DNA of 64,000 bases from Sweltsa coloradensis (taxonomy: Eukaryota; Arthropoda; Insecta; Plecoptera; Chloroperlidae). The notes below the pieces were generated by a model. It saw only the letters and a program-made list of their open reading frames with translations. It made no database searches and was not told where the DNA came from. Made by a program: the position numbers and the translations under genes. The DNA lies in the NCBI GenBank assembly GCA_024449915.1, contig JAMZAV010002029.1, positions 1 to 64,000 of the forward strand. The letters are read 5' to 3'. Of this stretch, positions 46,215-59,200 are shown in pieces; the first letter of the stretch is position 1, and every line of letters begins with the position of its first letter.

Positions 46215-46310
46215 TGAGCCGCGGTCGCTTAGCCGGTTCCCACTCAAACACCGAAGTTAAGCAACCTCGGACGTAGTCAGGGGGAGAGTGGGTGAACGGT
46301 TAGATCTGAA
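46215..46310 (+). ncRNA. 5S rRNA-derived sequence (pseudogene or 5S-type SINE head)
   Basis: CCGGTTCCCACTCAAACACC aligns without gaps to the metazoan 5S rRNA region before ACCGAAGTTAAGCAACCTCG, which is nearly the 5S A box. About 25 bases on, GAGTGGGTGAACGG resembles the 5S C box. The 5' third and the 3' end of 5S are absent or unrecognisable and several stem positions are changed, so it is not a working 5S gene. SINE3-type elements use such a head; no second copy is in the window. Confidence 0.65.
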
Positions 46311-49300
46311 ACACACGTTTACCGCTGGCTAGAGCAGATGGAGGGTTCAAGAGCTAGTGTAACGGCTTCGTTCTCCTCGACGTCTGCTCGGCAGTCCGGG
46401 CTAGTGGAGGAACCTTTATGACTAGAGGTAAAACCGTTGGTCCCCGTGGTACTTTTCGAAAGGAGTAGGCTACGTGCCGGTACCGGGTTTCCCGTCCTCC
46501 CTTCTCTTCACCTTTCATCTTCATCCATCACCACTCATCGTCTTGAATTAAACAATTCAAATCATTCAAGCATTATCAACGTTGATGTGGGTCTATGTAG
46601 CCCATTCCACCTTAAAACTATGGCGCGGTTTAAATTTGGCGCACGGCAATCCTAGACAAAGATTTTTACATAGGTTTTTCTCAGCGAAAATGCACATTCG
46701 GAGACTGAATCCAATAGTACTTATGCATTGATAAAAAACTAATCATTTCCTGTACACTGTTTGCAACCTGAAGAAGTTCTTCTATGGTATAAACTCGTTT
46801 ACCTTGCAGTAATGTCCACATACAACATTTAATCAACAATAAATCTCTGTTTAAAACCTTTTAGTTACGACATTAAACTATTTATTGTATAAATTAATGA
46901 TGGTCGATAACTAATAATGAACGTGTCAATCGGTTAAGGAAATTATGTGAATGAGGCCCATAATTCAAACTATGAAATATTAAATCCTGTGTTAAAATAA
47001 TCCGAGCTATAGTTCCTGGCAACTATGAAGGTAACTTCCATTACGGAAACGCATCCCTACACCCTGCATATCTATGGGTTCGTTGCCCTCAACGCGAGCT
47101 ATACAGAGTGGCACAGTTGCACGGGAATGCCGCACTAATTTCATCCACCGCACTATTACAAGTAAAAAGTGTCTGTCGTTACTGCACGAGGCTGATGTGA
47201 CCACGTTATTAAACCCGGCAACACTGTAACCGCCGCGGAATTACCGGTTGTCAATGGCAACACCGCAATTATATGATCCGTATCTCTGTTGGGGGCAGTT
47301 ACCGTGTGCACATTGTACAGGATAGTTTGCGCCTCAATTGAGGGTACTTTTATTTTATTCCCTGTTTATTTTTTATTGGTATCATTTAAGAATTCTTCAA
47401 GGAATAGAAACAATAAGCGGGTATAAGTTCTATCTTCGTTTACTTGTAAAGTTTTACTTCTGAATTTCCGTGAAGTGAAGAAGAAATACATGTAATTTTA
47501 AATAAATTACCCGTATACATGACTTTTGTAAAGTTTGATCAAAGTTTGATAGCTTAAATTTTTTATAAACACAAGTATGGCATTGGAAAACAATTTGATG
47601 AGGATATTAATGGAAAGAATAAAAATAAATAATATGTTGATATGTTTTAGGGAATCATAATACCTAAGTTGTGCCCTTAATTATTATTATTTGTTCACGT
47701 GTGTCGTCAATAAACATTTAAAATAATTGTTAAATGAATGTCCCGCATATTTTCTATGGTTAACCTCCTTGATGGTTTCATTTGTGTTTTATATTTCTTT
47801 ATTTTGATATAACAATAAAATATTTATTAATTTTTTTTAGATACATAATGTTATGAATCATTTCGCTGTATTTGTTTGATGTAAATGTTTATGTTTACTA
47901 TAATAATTAAAATATAAACGCGTTGAACGAGACTTGGCCAATCATGTTGCACAGTGTGTTTTATTCATTTAAAGCGACAAACAATCATGTACGATTTGAG
48001 CAAGTGTGAGAGTACGTTTCATAAATCCTCTTATTGTTTTATAGTCATGTGGATTCAATTGTCCTCAGTAAAAAGTACAAGTTCTTGCAACAAAAAATCA
48101 CATTTCATTATTATGTTCGGTTGTAAAACTCCAATTAAACGTAAATGACTCCTTTTTTCACACATGAAACAACCCATTTGGTAAATTGGTCTTTAGTGGT
48201 GACTAACTGTCACAAATTACAACCAATTTATCTGTAACTTACACTTCGTTACCAATTTACATGAGCCATTTAACCGCGAATGTGAACCGTAATGGCGCCT
48301 GATGATTCGCCATCAGATGTCAATGATTTTTTCCGCTCGAGATTCTTCCAGGACAAGTAGAAGTGCATTACGAAGTCAATAATTAAACTTCACTCGGGGA
48401 ACTGTATGTGAATGTGATACAAGTTCATTTGCGTTGAGTTTGATACGTCATTTATCGCGAGCTCTACGTCAAAATCATGGGATTGCAAACGACATGCAAC
48501 GTTAAACAAAAAGGAACAGATTTGTATTGTAAATACAATACGTTAAGATGAGATGGGGCAAACCGTTATTAGAATGTTAAATGACCATTTAAAATAATTC
48601 GTTCATCACCAAATACAGCGATTTTCAGTAAGACACAATAATTGTGTAATGGGGCTTAGCTCTGATTCTTACTTCCCTCAATGTGTATTGTACAAGGGTT
48701 ATAACATGTTTTAATCTGTACTGAGTAATTACATTGAAAATAAATAAAACGAATACATTCCAGACCTTATTTGATCTATAATTTATATCCAAAACATTTC
48801 TAACTTAAGGAAACATTCCGGGAAGAATATTTGCATGGCTCTATCAGACATTCCAAATTCCACATAAATGTTTCTTTATAAGCTTCGGAGCTTTCAACGA
48901 TTTATCTCGTGTTTTGCATATTTAATATCAGTTAGCATTGCAAGAAAGTAATATTATGAAAACGGTTTCTCTCTTTTATTGCCAGTATAATATAATTTAT
49001 TAAAACTACTCACGGATATTATGAATACGTACACGGATAGAAACGAACAAAAGTCGAACTTGTTTTATTAAGAAATTGTTTCTCAATTCGAAACGACTGA
49101 ATTTATTATAGTTTAATATCAAAACTAATATTTTTAGAAAAACACGTTCAACAGAAGAATATCAGATTATTGGATTGTATCTCCGAATATGTTTCAGTGT
49201 GTTTCAAATTCTTATAAAGGTTAACAAATAAGTTTCAACGAGCTCAAACTTCTAAAGGTATTTGCAAATTGTTTTAAGATATTTTTAATTAAAATATTTA

Positions 49301-50204
49301 AATAACTGTTATAAATACAATATGTATAGAATAACGAGGAGTATGTTTATAAATTTAAAACTGTACACTTTTGGGTTTGTTGGTCCTGTGTGTAATTACT
49401 CTAATGAAGTATATGATTTCATGCCTGATATGTTGTTTTTAACTTCTGACATCGACTTTATGACATTGTTCAATAATATAAATACGTATTTCGAGTTAAC
49501 ACACTCAGTCACAACTGATTTTCAATGGGTAACTTACAAGAGGACCGAGCTTAACCCGTGACATGGCTTATTGAAAACGAACGCGCAGTCCTAACAACGA
49601 ATAGCAATAATAAATTGTTCGTTTCTCTTCACTCGTACACAATAAGTACAGAACTTGAAACACACTTGAATTGTTTTTCAAGTTTCTCTTCCTAATACTG
49701 TTTTTCTGTTGTGATCCATCAAGTCTCTCAAGTGAGAGTTGATATTGTTACGTTAACACAATACACACGACACAATCTCTTCAGGCACAAGAGCACAAGA
49801 CTAATATTGCTAACAACCGAACTAGAGGCGAGTCCATGAGACGGAGGCCCTTGAAAACCGTGAACGATGAGAGCTAATAAAACACAATCTCTCTTTTCAG
49901 AGTTAAAAAGCAACGAAACGGAAGATTAGCGATAGATCAGATATAGCGACTTGAAGAAATGTCTTATATTACTTTTCTAGAGTAAGTTTAGAGATGACGA
50001 ATGAAAAGTAATCGGAGAATTTTTCAATCCAGTGATTTAATAAAATCCTATTCAATTTCATTAAATATCGCCATCTTCGTCTCATGGAGGAATTTAAATA
50101 AAGATTTCGGGATTAATGATTTTAATAGAGAAACGAAACACAAGATTTATGTAAAGATATCAGTAATCAATATCATAAATTGTGTGACGCGTTAGAATCA
50201 AAAG
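46311..50204. other. long unannotated stretch
   Basis: AT-rich with no recognised repeat family member, RNA gene or exon. Open frames at 46437, 47007 and 49322 (64-79 codons) have no domain. Confidence 0.5.
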
Positions 50205-50425
50205 GAAAAGAGCGGTTGACTCTCAACTTGTTCTTCGTTACATTTAGCCAAAATTGAGGAACTGTCCAAGGATACAAACTTTGGACACTAAGGGAATCAA
50301 TCGTCTTTTAACCGGGGTAAATCTAGCTACAATTTTATTTTAGGATTTCCTGTAGATGGTATCGAACTTGCGACCTCCTGAATCAGAGCATCGTTCATAT
50401 CGAGTGAACTACCTCTATCGGAAAA
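50205..50425 (-). mobile_element. SINE with family-A-like head, diverged
   Basis: The minus strand shows GCTCTGATTCAGGAGGTCGC and then AAGTTCGATACC (decayed B box). The body does not clearly match family A. Confidence 0.4.
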
Positions 50426-50869
50426 CTTATTTTTGTAACAACAGAAAACTAAACCTCGTATCGATCTATTTATGATTGATAAAACATTATTTTATATTTT
50501 ACGATTTTATACCGATTACCAGTTAGAATTATGTAAAACTGTGCACAGATTATGCTCTACTTTGATTGCACGGTCTCTTGAAAATCGCACTGTTAAAAAA
50601 AACCATTTAGAACATAGATTAAGTTCATTTAGAAGTTATTTTTTAATAGCACGAGCAAAACTTTTTCAAATGAAAGAAACGTTGACAACTTTTAAATAAT
50701 GTTGACGGGCGTAGAGAGTTTCTATTGGTGAAAGTTCGCTGTGTTTCTCTAAAGAATAAAGCAAATATATACCTCGGTTGGATGTTTCTGTAACGGTCCA
50801 ATATCCAATTTAACGAACAAAGTTCACATTAAAGCACATTCACACAAACAAGGTCGAACTTTCCAAGGT
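50426..50869. other. unannotated stretch
   Basis: No recognised feature; a 75-codon frame at 50472 is AT-driven. Confidence 0.4.
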
Positions 50870-50985
50870 CCTGTGCCAGGGCACGACTGTTAGGAATTGA
50901 ACAGAACTCTCTTCAGACTGGTAAACTTTCCATGACCAGATAATAAGCAAACCACCGACCGGTCCATTAAGCACTAATCATTTAT
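50870..50985 (-). mobile_element. tRNA-headed SINE remnant
   Basis: The minus strand starts CGGTCGGTGGTTTGCTTATT (A-box-like) and about 50 bases later has TGTTCAATTCC (B-box-like), spaced as in a tRNA. Confidence 0.45.
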
Positions 50986-52067
50986 GAAAAGAAAAATCAA
51001 ATAAGATTATGGCGAAGATTGGAAATGGCAAACTATTGTTATTGAGACTTACTCTTTTATTTGGTGGTTTGGTAAATATTACTTCAAAGAATTTCATGAA
51101 AAGAGAAATTCTTTGATGGTATTATTTCAAAAAATAAGCCGGTTTTAATAATTAGGAAATTATATAAAAAAAAAAAAAAATCCTCGACATTAATGCTGAA
51201 ATTGCTAAACGAGAAACAATATTAAGTGTTATTAGAACCATCGTAGATGAATAGAAATTAATAAGCAAGGTTTTATGCGAAGTAAACATTTTGTTATTCA
51301 TTGTTTTAATATAATTTGGAAAATGGTTAACAACTTCATTATTAAAGACCTGCTGGCTGATTAAACTCTTTTAAACCTAAAACACAATTTTGAAAATATA
51401 TGTATTCATCAACGTATATAGTTAAACGTGCGGCCAGGTATTTAAATATAACAGTCAAATGAGTGGCAGCACCTTAATCTGCTACTTGACAGTTTATCAA
51501 TGCTAACTGCTTTTCAGCTCTGACTTTCGAAATATACATCGTTTCTGATTATTGCTTATCCAAGTTGATGTTTGAGCTTTGATAAAAACAGTTGTGTCTC
51601 AACGTTGTAAATCAGTGTTCTCACAGAATTTTGACTTCTTTATTAGCTAAAATTCGTAATGTTTGTACCAAGCAACTTGATGTACATAGTAATCCCCCCC
51701 CCCCAAATACCAAAATTTGTAAAAAAAAAAAAAAAAAGCAGCCAAGCTCTCTTTCTTTCGTGCTGTCATTGTTTCCATGTTCCAGACAGTTCCAGACATG
51801 ACTTCATGAGCTGCGTCGCACGGTGTGCGCACTGGTCGTCCTGCGCACTTTGATTACAGTCGAGCGTCGAAGATGAGTCCGCTCTCGTAGGACTCGAGTG
51901 GGGTTTAAGGGTGATCTATCGACCTGCTCGGATTTCACACGAATATACTCTATTCGTTCGTTCCATCAACCTGGGTTTTCATACAGATATTGGACGAAAT
52001 AAACAAATTTGATTGATTTAAAAATACGTGGTAAGAGCCTATCACTTTGTCACATAAGGATTTTCAG
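50986..52067. other. unannotated stretch, possible LINE tail at its end
   Basis: Near 51985-52020, GGACGAAATAAACAAATTTG followed by ATTGATTT resembles a LINE 3' end. C and A homopolymers lie at about 51692-51737. Confidence 0.35.
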
Positions 52068-52130
52068 TCGGAGTGGACTAAGCCAACCCTGTCAGCACAA
52101 TGTCCAACCAGAGATAGGTATTTTAATTTT
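52068..52130 (-). repeat. family B fragment
   Basis: The minus strand contains GACAGGGTTGGCTTAGTCCA, the central word of the family. Confidence 0.5.
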
Positions 52131-52200
52131 CTTCTTGTAAATAAGTTTTTTAACTGAAAAGGATAGACGTTTAATAAATGAATAAATAAAATGAAATAAA
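52128..52200 (+). repeat. family C 3' fragment
   Basis: CTTGTAAATAAGTTTTTTAA followed by AAAGGATAGACG and ATAAATGAATAAATAAA matches the end of the copies at 19709 and 26162. Confidence 0.5.
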
Positions 52201-52504
52201 TAAAATAGGATTTGGTTTTTTGTTGCTTAAGGTATCATATTAATGCACGTAGGCTGTTCGAGTCGATAAATAGTTATAGATGACGATAAGGTACGATTTT
52301 TAAAAAAACATTTCTTGTTCAGGCGTTCTTGTAGCGTCTTACGCTTTCAACCAGCGCCCTAGTCGTATATGCCACCGCGAACGGCTAATTTGCGTACGAA
52401 ACACCAACCTTACAAGTTGGAGAAAAATGTATTTATTTATTGTTTATAATTTGTTCCGCAACACATTAATTAATTAATGTTTGATTGTTTGATTAATGTG
52501 ATTA

Positions 52505-52680
52505 AGTGTGGCTCGTTGGTCTTGTTGTTAGCGTATCTGCTTCCAATGCAGAAGGTCTAGGGTTCCATTCCCGTCAAAGTCAAAAGTTTTTTAACTTCTG
52601 ATTTGGACTTAAGTCCATCAGTTCTTGTCTTAGGAGTTTGTAAACGGTGACTTTGGAGCCGTCCTAGCAACGAAGCACAT
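52505..52680 (+). mobile_element. tRNA-headed SINE
   Basis: GCTCGTTGGTCTTGTTGTTA (A box), an anticodon-like arm CTGCTTCCAATGCAG, then AGGGTTCCATTCCCG (B box and T arm), followed by a tail with GGACTTAAGTCC. No acceptor pairing. Confidence 0.6.
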
Positions 52681-52724
52681 AATAAATTCAGAGTTGTTCT
52701 GAATCGGCCTTGTTTATTCTGGCG

Positions 52725-52935
52725 TGGATCCGCGGGTGTTCGCACTGTCCATACCACTGATTGCTATATTTCCTATTACAAATATCGATCTTTGGTTGGT
52801 TATCGCTCACTCGTCGATTGCGTCGGGGCCTACAGGGTTGGCTTGGTCGCTTTGATTTACTGTCCCCCACTGAAAATCAGTTATAACTGAGTGGGTAGAC
52901 TCTAAATACAATTTATTATTTATTTATTTATTATT
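52725..52935 (+). repeat. interspersed repeat family B, best copy
   Basis: Contains CTCACTCGTCGATTGCGTCG, CCTACAGGGTTGGCTTGGTC, CCCCCACTGAAAATCAG and GAGTGGGTAGACTCTAAATA, then TTTATTTA repeats. Reference for the family; no coding frame. Confidence 0.7.
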
Positions 52936-55915
52936 TATTTATTGTGTCACGAGGATGTCTGAAAAGACTGACTGACTAAGTTATAAATTTTGTAAAAAAT
53001 ATTCATGCACTTTTTCTATCACTAAACAGAAAATGGAACAAATTCTTAACAGTTTGAAACACCGACATTTGCTCATTTTCAGAGAATAGTATAATATCCT
53101 CTACACTCTCGTGCTTGTGTTCTGTACCACTGGTGAAGTGAGCTCTGTTAAAAGCCTAAAGCTAAAGCGACCGGTTTCAGCTGCTGTTAAAATAACATCA
53201 ATTAACTAAAGCGAGAGAGTTTGTCGGGCGGGGATGTTATCGTATGCTAAACGTGTCCTTGTTGCACGCGGGACGTAGCGTTGAGGCTGGAAAGTCACGT
53301 TCCAGCCAGGACGAGAGTGCGTTGCCATTGAATGCCCGCCCGGCGTAATATCATGCGAGAGAAAGACACAATCTGGCTATTAAACAAAACTTCGACTCGG
53401 CGGATCACAAGAGCTGCACTTTCGGTATTGTGGTACAAAAGTATTACACTTGGCATGAAGAACGTAGATTCGCAAGTCACTACTGGAATTAAATGAAAAG
53501 ATATCTAGGTTTTGAGCAACATTTTGAGTATTTCATGGATTGAGATTTCTATAATAAATAAAGTGCACTGTATGTGAAGCAAAAGATACAACTATGTATG
53601 GATTAATAAGATGTGTAGAAATAAAAATATTGGAGTTAACTGCAAGAAAATTAGGTTGTAGCATAAATTTCATTACAACTAGCAAGTGCAACTAGGCTAA
53701 TTTTTCAACACATACAAAAAAGTATGTGAATCTTTTAAATTTTAAATGACTCATTTATTTTGTACTTGAACTTTGGTAATAAATTAAAATCTTAATTTTT
53801 CTGAAGGGGCGTAGATTGTGCCACAAACTAAATTAATATTACTTCGAGTATTTAGTGATTGGTCTACATAGCGCCCCAAAGCAAGGTAATAATATTCGTA
53901 CTTGTTTCTTAAGTTCGTGTAACGAGCTTCTGTGTCTATGCTTGGGCTGTTCAGATAAACATACACTCGAGTCGCAACCTGGGCTCTTTAGAATTATAAG
54001 CCGACGATTTACCTTCTTTTTAAGACGAATTTACTTCCAAATAAGAAAGAAACACGTGGCGCATTTTCGCACGTAAAACAGCAAACTGAGCTGATTTTAA
54101 TGAAGTGGGTGGGAGAGAAGCAAACACCTTAAAACATTCAACTGGAAGGTGCGGATTTGAGAGAGGGCAGAAGCCACTTTGAATAAACAAACTGAATTTC
54201 GCTTTTAAACCTCGGCATAATTTTGTAAAAAGCAAACGGTATCTGAATTAACTCAAAAGCTGTGGCTTTATTTTCATTTATATTCCTATTGATGTCCTAA
54301 TCGCTTACACACCACCGCGGTTGAGGGGCGTATAAAGACTTGAAAGAAAGCAGGTAAATGATGAAGAAAGGCGAGTTTATTATGAGTGAACATTATGGAA
54401 GCAAAGCCAGCAAGTTGGGGTGTTGGACGTACGAACCGGAGACGGGTTAAGTTTTAGAGTGGTTCACTCGCATAGTAAGAAGGCGAACGGAAATTAAAAT
54501 TCCATTACAAAATTGTTTATTGGTAAACATATTCTCAACACACATTTTACGTAAGAAGATGAGTGAAATACTGACGATGACTACGTAATACAATAGAGCC
54601 TGTAGACAAACTGTCACGTAGATTTGTATGCATGCAAATGCACGGTAGGCTAGTTCGTAAAACATCATTCTCAGGGTAAATTAACTCAGCAATTATAGAC
54701 TCTAATTAATAAGGTATATCAAATGATCTCTTTTTTGTATCAAAATTTAGAATGTTGGGCCTATACCGTCTAGTTAGTTATGTTAGTTAATTATGTCCAG
54801 GTTTCTAGATAGTAAATTCATTTTGGTACATAGTGAGAGTTCATTTAAGAATGTTTTACTTTCAATTAAATAAAAGAACGAACATGAATATGAAGGAATG
54901 AACATGAATTTGGTCGTCCCTATGATAAAGAAGCCTGGTATTCCAAGGAATAAATCACGTTCTTAATAAAATATGATAACTTTGTTGATTTGACGAGAAT
55001 AAACCCGCAAACAACATCTAACACAAGAGAAGTATATTTTATCGTACCTGATATTGGTTTACAAATCACTTTCCACAGAAAGTTGGCCTCTTGCCAACAT
55101 AACGGAACCAAACCCGCCTCATACGTCACCTCCTCCGAGAATCAAGACACCACGTCAGACATTTTCAGTGTTGCCAACAAACCCAGATTCCCCCATAGAG
55201 AGTTTATGAATATTTCTCGCGCGATCCCCTGTAACGAATATTTAACGAGAGGCGCACGCCTAAGGTTTCGTCTCAGAGATAAGAGAGAATGGGTGAAGAG
55301 GTTGCTCCTCATTAATATTTCGCTTGTCCTTATCGCGTGTTAGTGTGTTGATAACGCGACTGTTCTCTGCAGAACAAACCACGTGGTTCCATCATTTAAA
55401 AGCCTCGTATTTACAGTTAGTGAATTGTGATTAAAGGAGTCGTTATTGAAAGGGAAAGGGGGAGAGAGTTGGGGGAAAGTTGAGAAAGTTGGGGGAAATG
55501 AGGGAGAGTTTTATTGGGAATATTTTGAAGCTCGAAGGGATGTTAATTAGAATGTTATTGAGGGAATCGTGGAGGAATAATGAGATAAAAATTGAGATTG
55601 GAATAGGTTAATGATAACCAGAAGCATTGGGTTATTTGAAAATGAGGCTAAATGAATAATTGATCATTCAACAAGATTTAAACCAATTAAATGCAAATGA
55701 AACTTGAAAGTGTTTTCACGAATCCATCCATTGAGAACACAATCATTACCTTACTAAAATATTGACGGGACACACAAACCCCACAGATATACAAACAATA
55801 CAACGAAGTTTAATTTATATGTTGGGTTTATGTTAAATGCTCAAAATAGATACAACGATTAGAATCAGCACGACATCTTGCGAAGTACAGACAGATATCT
55901 TGAAACAAAGATGTT
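52936..55915. other. long unannotated stretch
   Basis: Includes a CpG-richer part near 53210-53350 and an open 117-codon frame at 54990-55343 with no recognisable domain, not accepted as a gene. Confidence 0.45.
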
Positions 55916-56130
55916 ACCGACAGAGTTGGTTCGAGCGTTAAGCGCGCGACTCTGATTCGGGAGGTCCCGGGTTCGAATCCCGTCGAGACCGGCAATCTTG
56001 ACTGACAGTATTATCTGAGGTTTTCCTCAGTCGTTGATGCAAATGAAAATGATTGAGTCCTCTTAAACTGCCCTCGGACATTCCTTCACAATTGTCCTTT
56101 CCGCAACACACCTGAAGAGAGGCATGCATC
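55916..56130 (+). mobile_element. SINE family A, copy 4 (well preserved)
   Basis: GTTGGTTCGAGCGTTAAGC (A box), GACTCTGATTCGGGAGGTCC, B box GGTTCGAATCC at 55970-55980, GTCGAGACCGG, then the body with GAGTCCTCTTAAACTGCCC and ACAATTGTCC, ending at ACCTGAAGAGAGGC. Confidence 0.85.
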
Positions 56131-56137
56131 CTATGAG

Positions 56138-56228
56138 TAGTCGCTTTGATTTACTGTCCCTCACTGAAAATCAGTTATATAACAGAGTGGGTAGACTCTA
56201 AATACAATTTATTTATTTAATTGTACCC
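56138..56228 (+). repeat. family B 3' end fused behind SINE A
   Basis: GTCGCTTTGATTTACTGTCC and GAGTGGGTAGACTCTAAATA are almost identical to 52850-52920. It follows the SINE A end by about 8 bp in the same orientation. Confidence 0.65.
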
Positions 56229-59200
56229 TGGGCAGGCTTAAAAATCAAAATAATTTAAATTATTTACTCAACTATTAGGCTCTAAAACGGAAACACATTT
56301 ACTCTGCTAAACCACCAGACCCCCTAGCGGATGCATAAGCACAACATCTGTGTATAAACGAACAACACCGCAACAGTTGCGCTGGAGTTTAACTCACTAA
56401 CCACATTATCAACGTCAAAACCTTACTCGGCACTTGGGAAGTAATTACAAGAGAAAAACAGCCTCCAAGGAAGTATATTATTTAGAATGTTATCTTAAGT
56501 TCACAGACTTTCACATTTCAATGCATTCAATTCACTTTACTGCAATGCTTTTACATTGTGATTTATTTTATCGAGACTTGACGGTTCGAAAAAATGTGTT
56601 GTTTTTAATATATCGATGCCAACAAATTAAATATTTGCCAACATATTTATGAGAAATATATTGACTGTGGAAATTCTGGGAAGACATGTGAGAAAAGAAT
56701 AAATTGTTGGTGAAGATTATTCAGGGTGAAGAAAATTATAATATAAGTTAATAATAGCTTAAACATGTGTAGTATTTTCTTTCTTTCGATTGTATTTATT
56801 GCTGTCCTAGTTAATTAAGATCCAGATAATTAATACGATGCAGAATAAATACACTAAACACACGGGTGAAGCTCACAGCAAAACAGAGATTACAAAACCA
56901 ATTGTATTATATAATTTACTTCGTTTAAACATGAAAAGGTGAGAATCAAAACGAGATCTTCAAATCTGTATTATTTCATCACTGGATTAAAGGGGCGATT
57001 TAATTTGTACACTTGAGAACTTCTCAACTCAAAACCAAGAACTCTTTGACATCTTCAAGAGTCGAAATGATTCTAAAAAAAAAACTTTTCGAGGGAATTT
57101 AATTAGATTTCGTCTGTTTTACTTCAGTCCGGAAGCCATGAGAAGTGGGGCTTGAGTTTTGTTTTCCTCCCCCCTCCCCCACCCCCGTCAGAAACCGCTG
57201 ACATCCTGTTATTCGTGTGCATATAGCTCGAGGTATGATTTGCCCGGATCAATCGTGTGCACAGATCGGCTCTACGGAAGCAAGAAGCCCACGCGCTTAT
57301 CCTGTATAAGACAAGTCAGCTGTATTGCTCAACACAAAGCAAACGGAGAACGAAGAGATTATATTCTGGAGAGCGATGTCAAATGAGAAATCAGATCAGA
57401 AGATGTGGTTTGACTTCTGTCGTCTGCACAGTTTTCAGCTTACGATTGGAAGGTAAAGAGACCAAGAAACTTGGCTACATCTTCAATACAGGATATAAAA
57501 CTTTGAAGTTTGATTGAATATAGAAAATGCATCAAGCAAAGACTCTCCTTAGGAAGCTGTACCAGATAAATTATGGTTTTAAGCATGTTGAAATGTTTCT
57601 GAATTCGAATATTTTAAAGTTATTATTGATTGCAAGTTATTATGAAAATCAGTTAAATAATTGAGTGGGTGTTCTAAATACGAATATATTTACTTATTTA
57701 AATACATTTAAAAAATTAAATCAGTATTGTTGCGCAGATTTTCGACTTACACAACAACACAGTTATTTTACTAAAGGCAATATCGAATATGTCCCGCAAA
57801 CAAACATTATTGCCAAGTTTTAACGTGTTTTTAACTACTTTATGAACCTGACAAGAACACAAGTCAGACTTTACTAGGTTGTTTTGCAATCAAGTAATTG
57901 CCGTTGGGTATTATTTTCTAACAAATTAACTACATTGTTAGGAAAACAATCGACGTCAAAACTTTCTATAACTTACTTGAAACCATTTGAAAGTTCAATT
58001 AAGCGTTCAAAGTTAAATTATGAGGACTAACTCTCTTTTTAAAATTTAATTAATTTGTAATTAATTTCATGAGCCCTAGAAAGAATGCCTAGGGACGGAC
58101 GTCAAAAAATGTGTGTGTAATTTCGAGTGAGGAACGAGGATGTGGATAATGTAGCGAGCGAGTGTGCAATGCATTCTGGGAATTAATATCACACTTTTGA
58201 ATGGGAACTCACACAAATCACGAATACTATCCGGACATGAATGTCAGTTCCGTAAGTGAGTGAGCGGAAATACACATTTATTTATTCATTTAAGTTTGGC
58301 TAATTTTAGTTCTATGATAGTTTGTAGTGTCACTTAGTATAAACACGACTTTTCTTTAATCATGGCTGATGATATTTTAAACTAACGAATGGGGAGGGAC
58401 TAAGTATAAGTGTTCCGGAACATGTTTTAGCTTATTATATTGTGAAGTAAGAGGTCAGCGCGTTCTCTCGCATTCCACGTCTCGTTCGATTCCAAGTGTT
58501 GGTTGGATTAATTATGTTTTAATTATGTCTTAAAAACAAATAACCTGAAGCGAAAATGGCATTGATAAAATGTGAATATCGTATTAAGACGCAATCGAAC
58601 CGCTACTTTTTGGAAAGTTGAGAACATGTATTTTGCCAGGATTGTCCATAGCTGGTATCAAATTGGCGACCCTCTAAATTAGGTTTTTCTGTGTCTATTA
58701 ACATATTCTTAATATTCCTACACAACAATTACAATTATGTTTATTGAGTGTTTTTTTTAAACTCACTTACCAAAGTCACTGTTTTTTTCCCCGTTCTCGG
58801 CGAATTTTCGACGAGGGTCCCCTCATCTTCGTCTGGCCACGCCAGACAATCAAAGGTCCAAAGTGTTTTGGGTCTGGCTTGGGGGTGGATGGGCTAGTAA
58901 GCAAGCTCTGGATACGTAATCTACCACCAGAGGTCTCCAGCTTGTGTGTAGTTCTAGACTTGGTTGGCTGATACTGTCGAATGCACAGAGCATTGCTGCT
59001 GCTTCTTTAATTTCGCGCGTTCTGGAGTTGTTGTCTTTAAATAAAATTTTGGATTCGTCCCATTTTATTGGTTGGTTGCATTCATACTTATGGTCTTTGA
59101 GTCGCGAGCGAATTGTTCCTTTTTCTACTGCTTTTTTTTATATGCTTTTTCAATTATATTACAAGTATATTGCTTCAATAATTGAGCTTTGATCATTTTG

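Noticed and set aside
54990..55343. 117-codon open frame
   Set aside because: No recognisable domain or repeat-free codon bias; length is within chance for this window.
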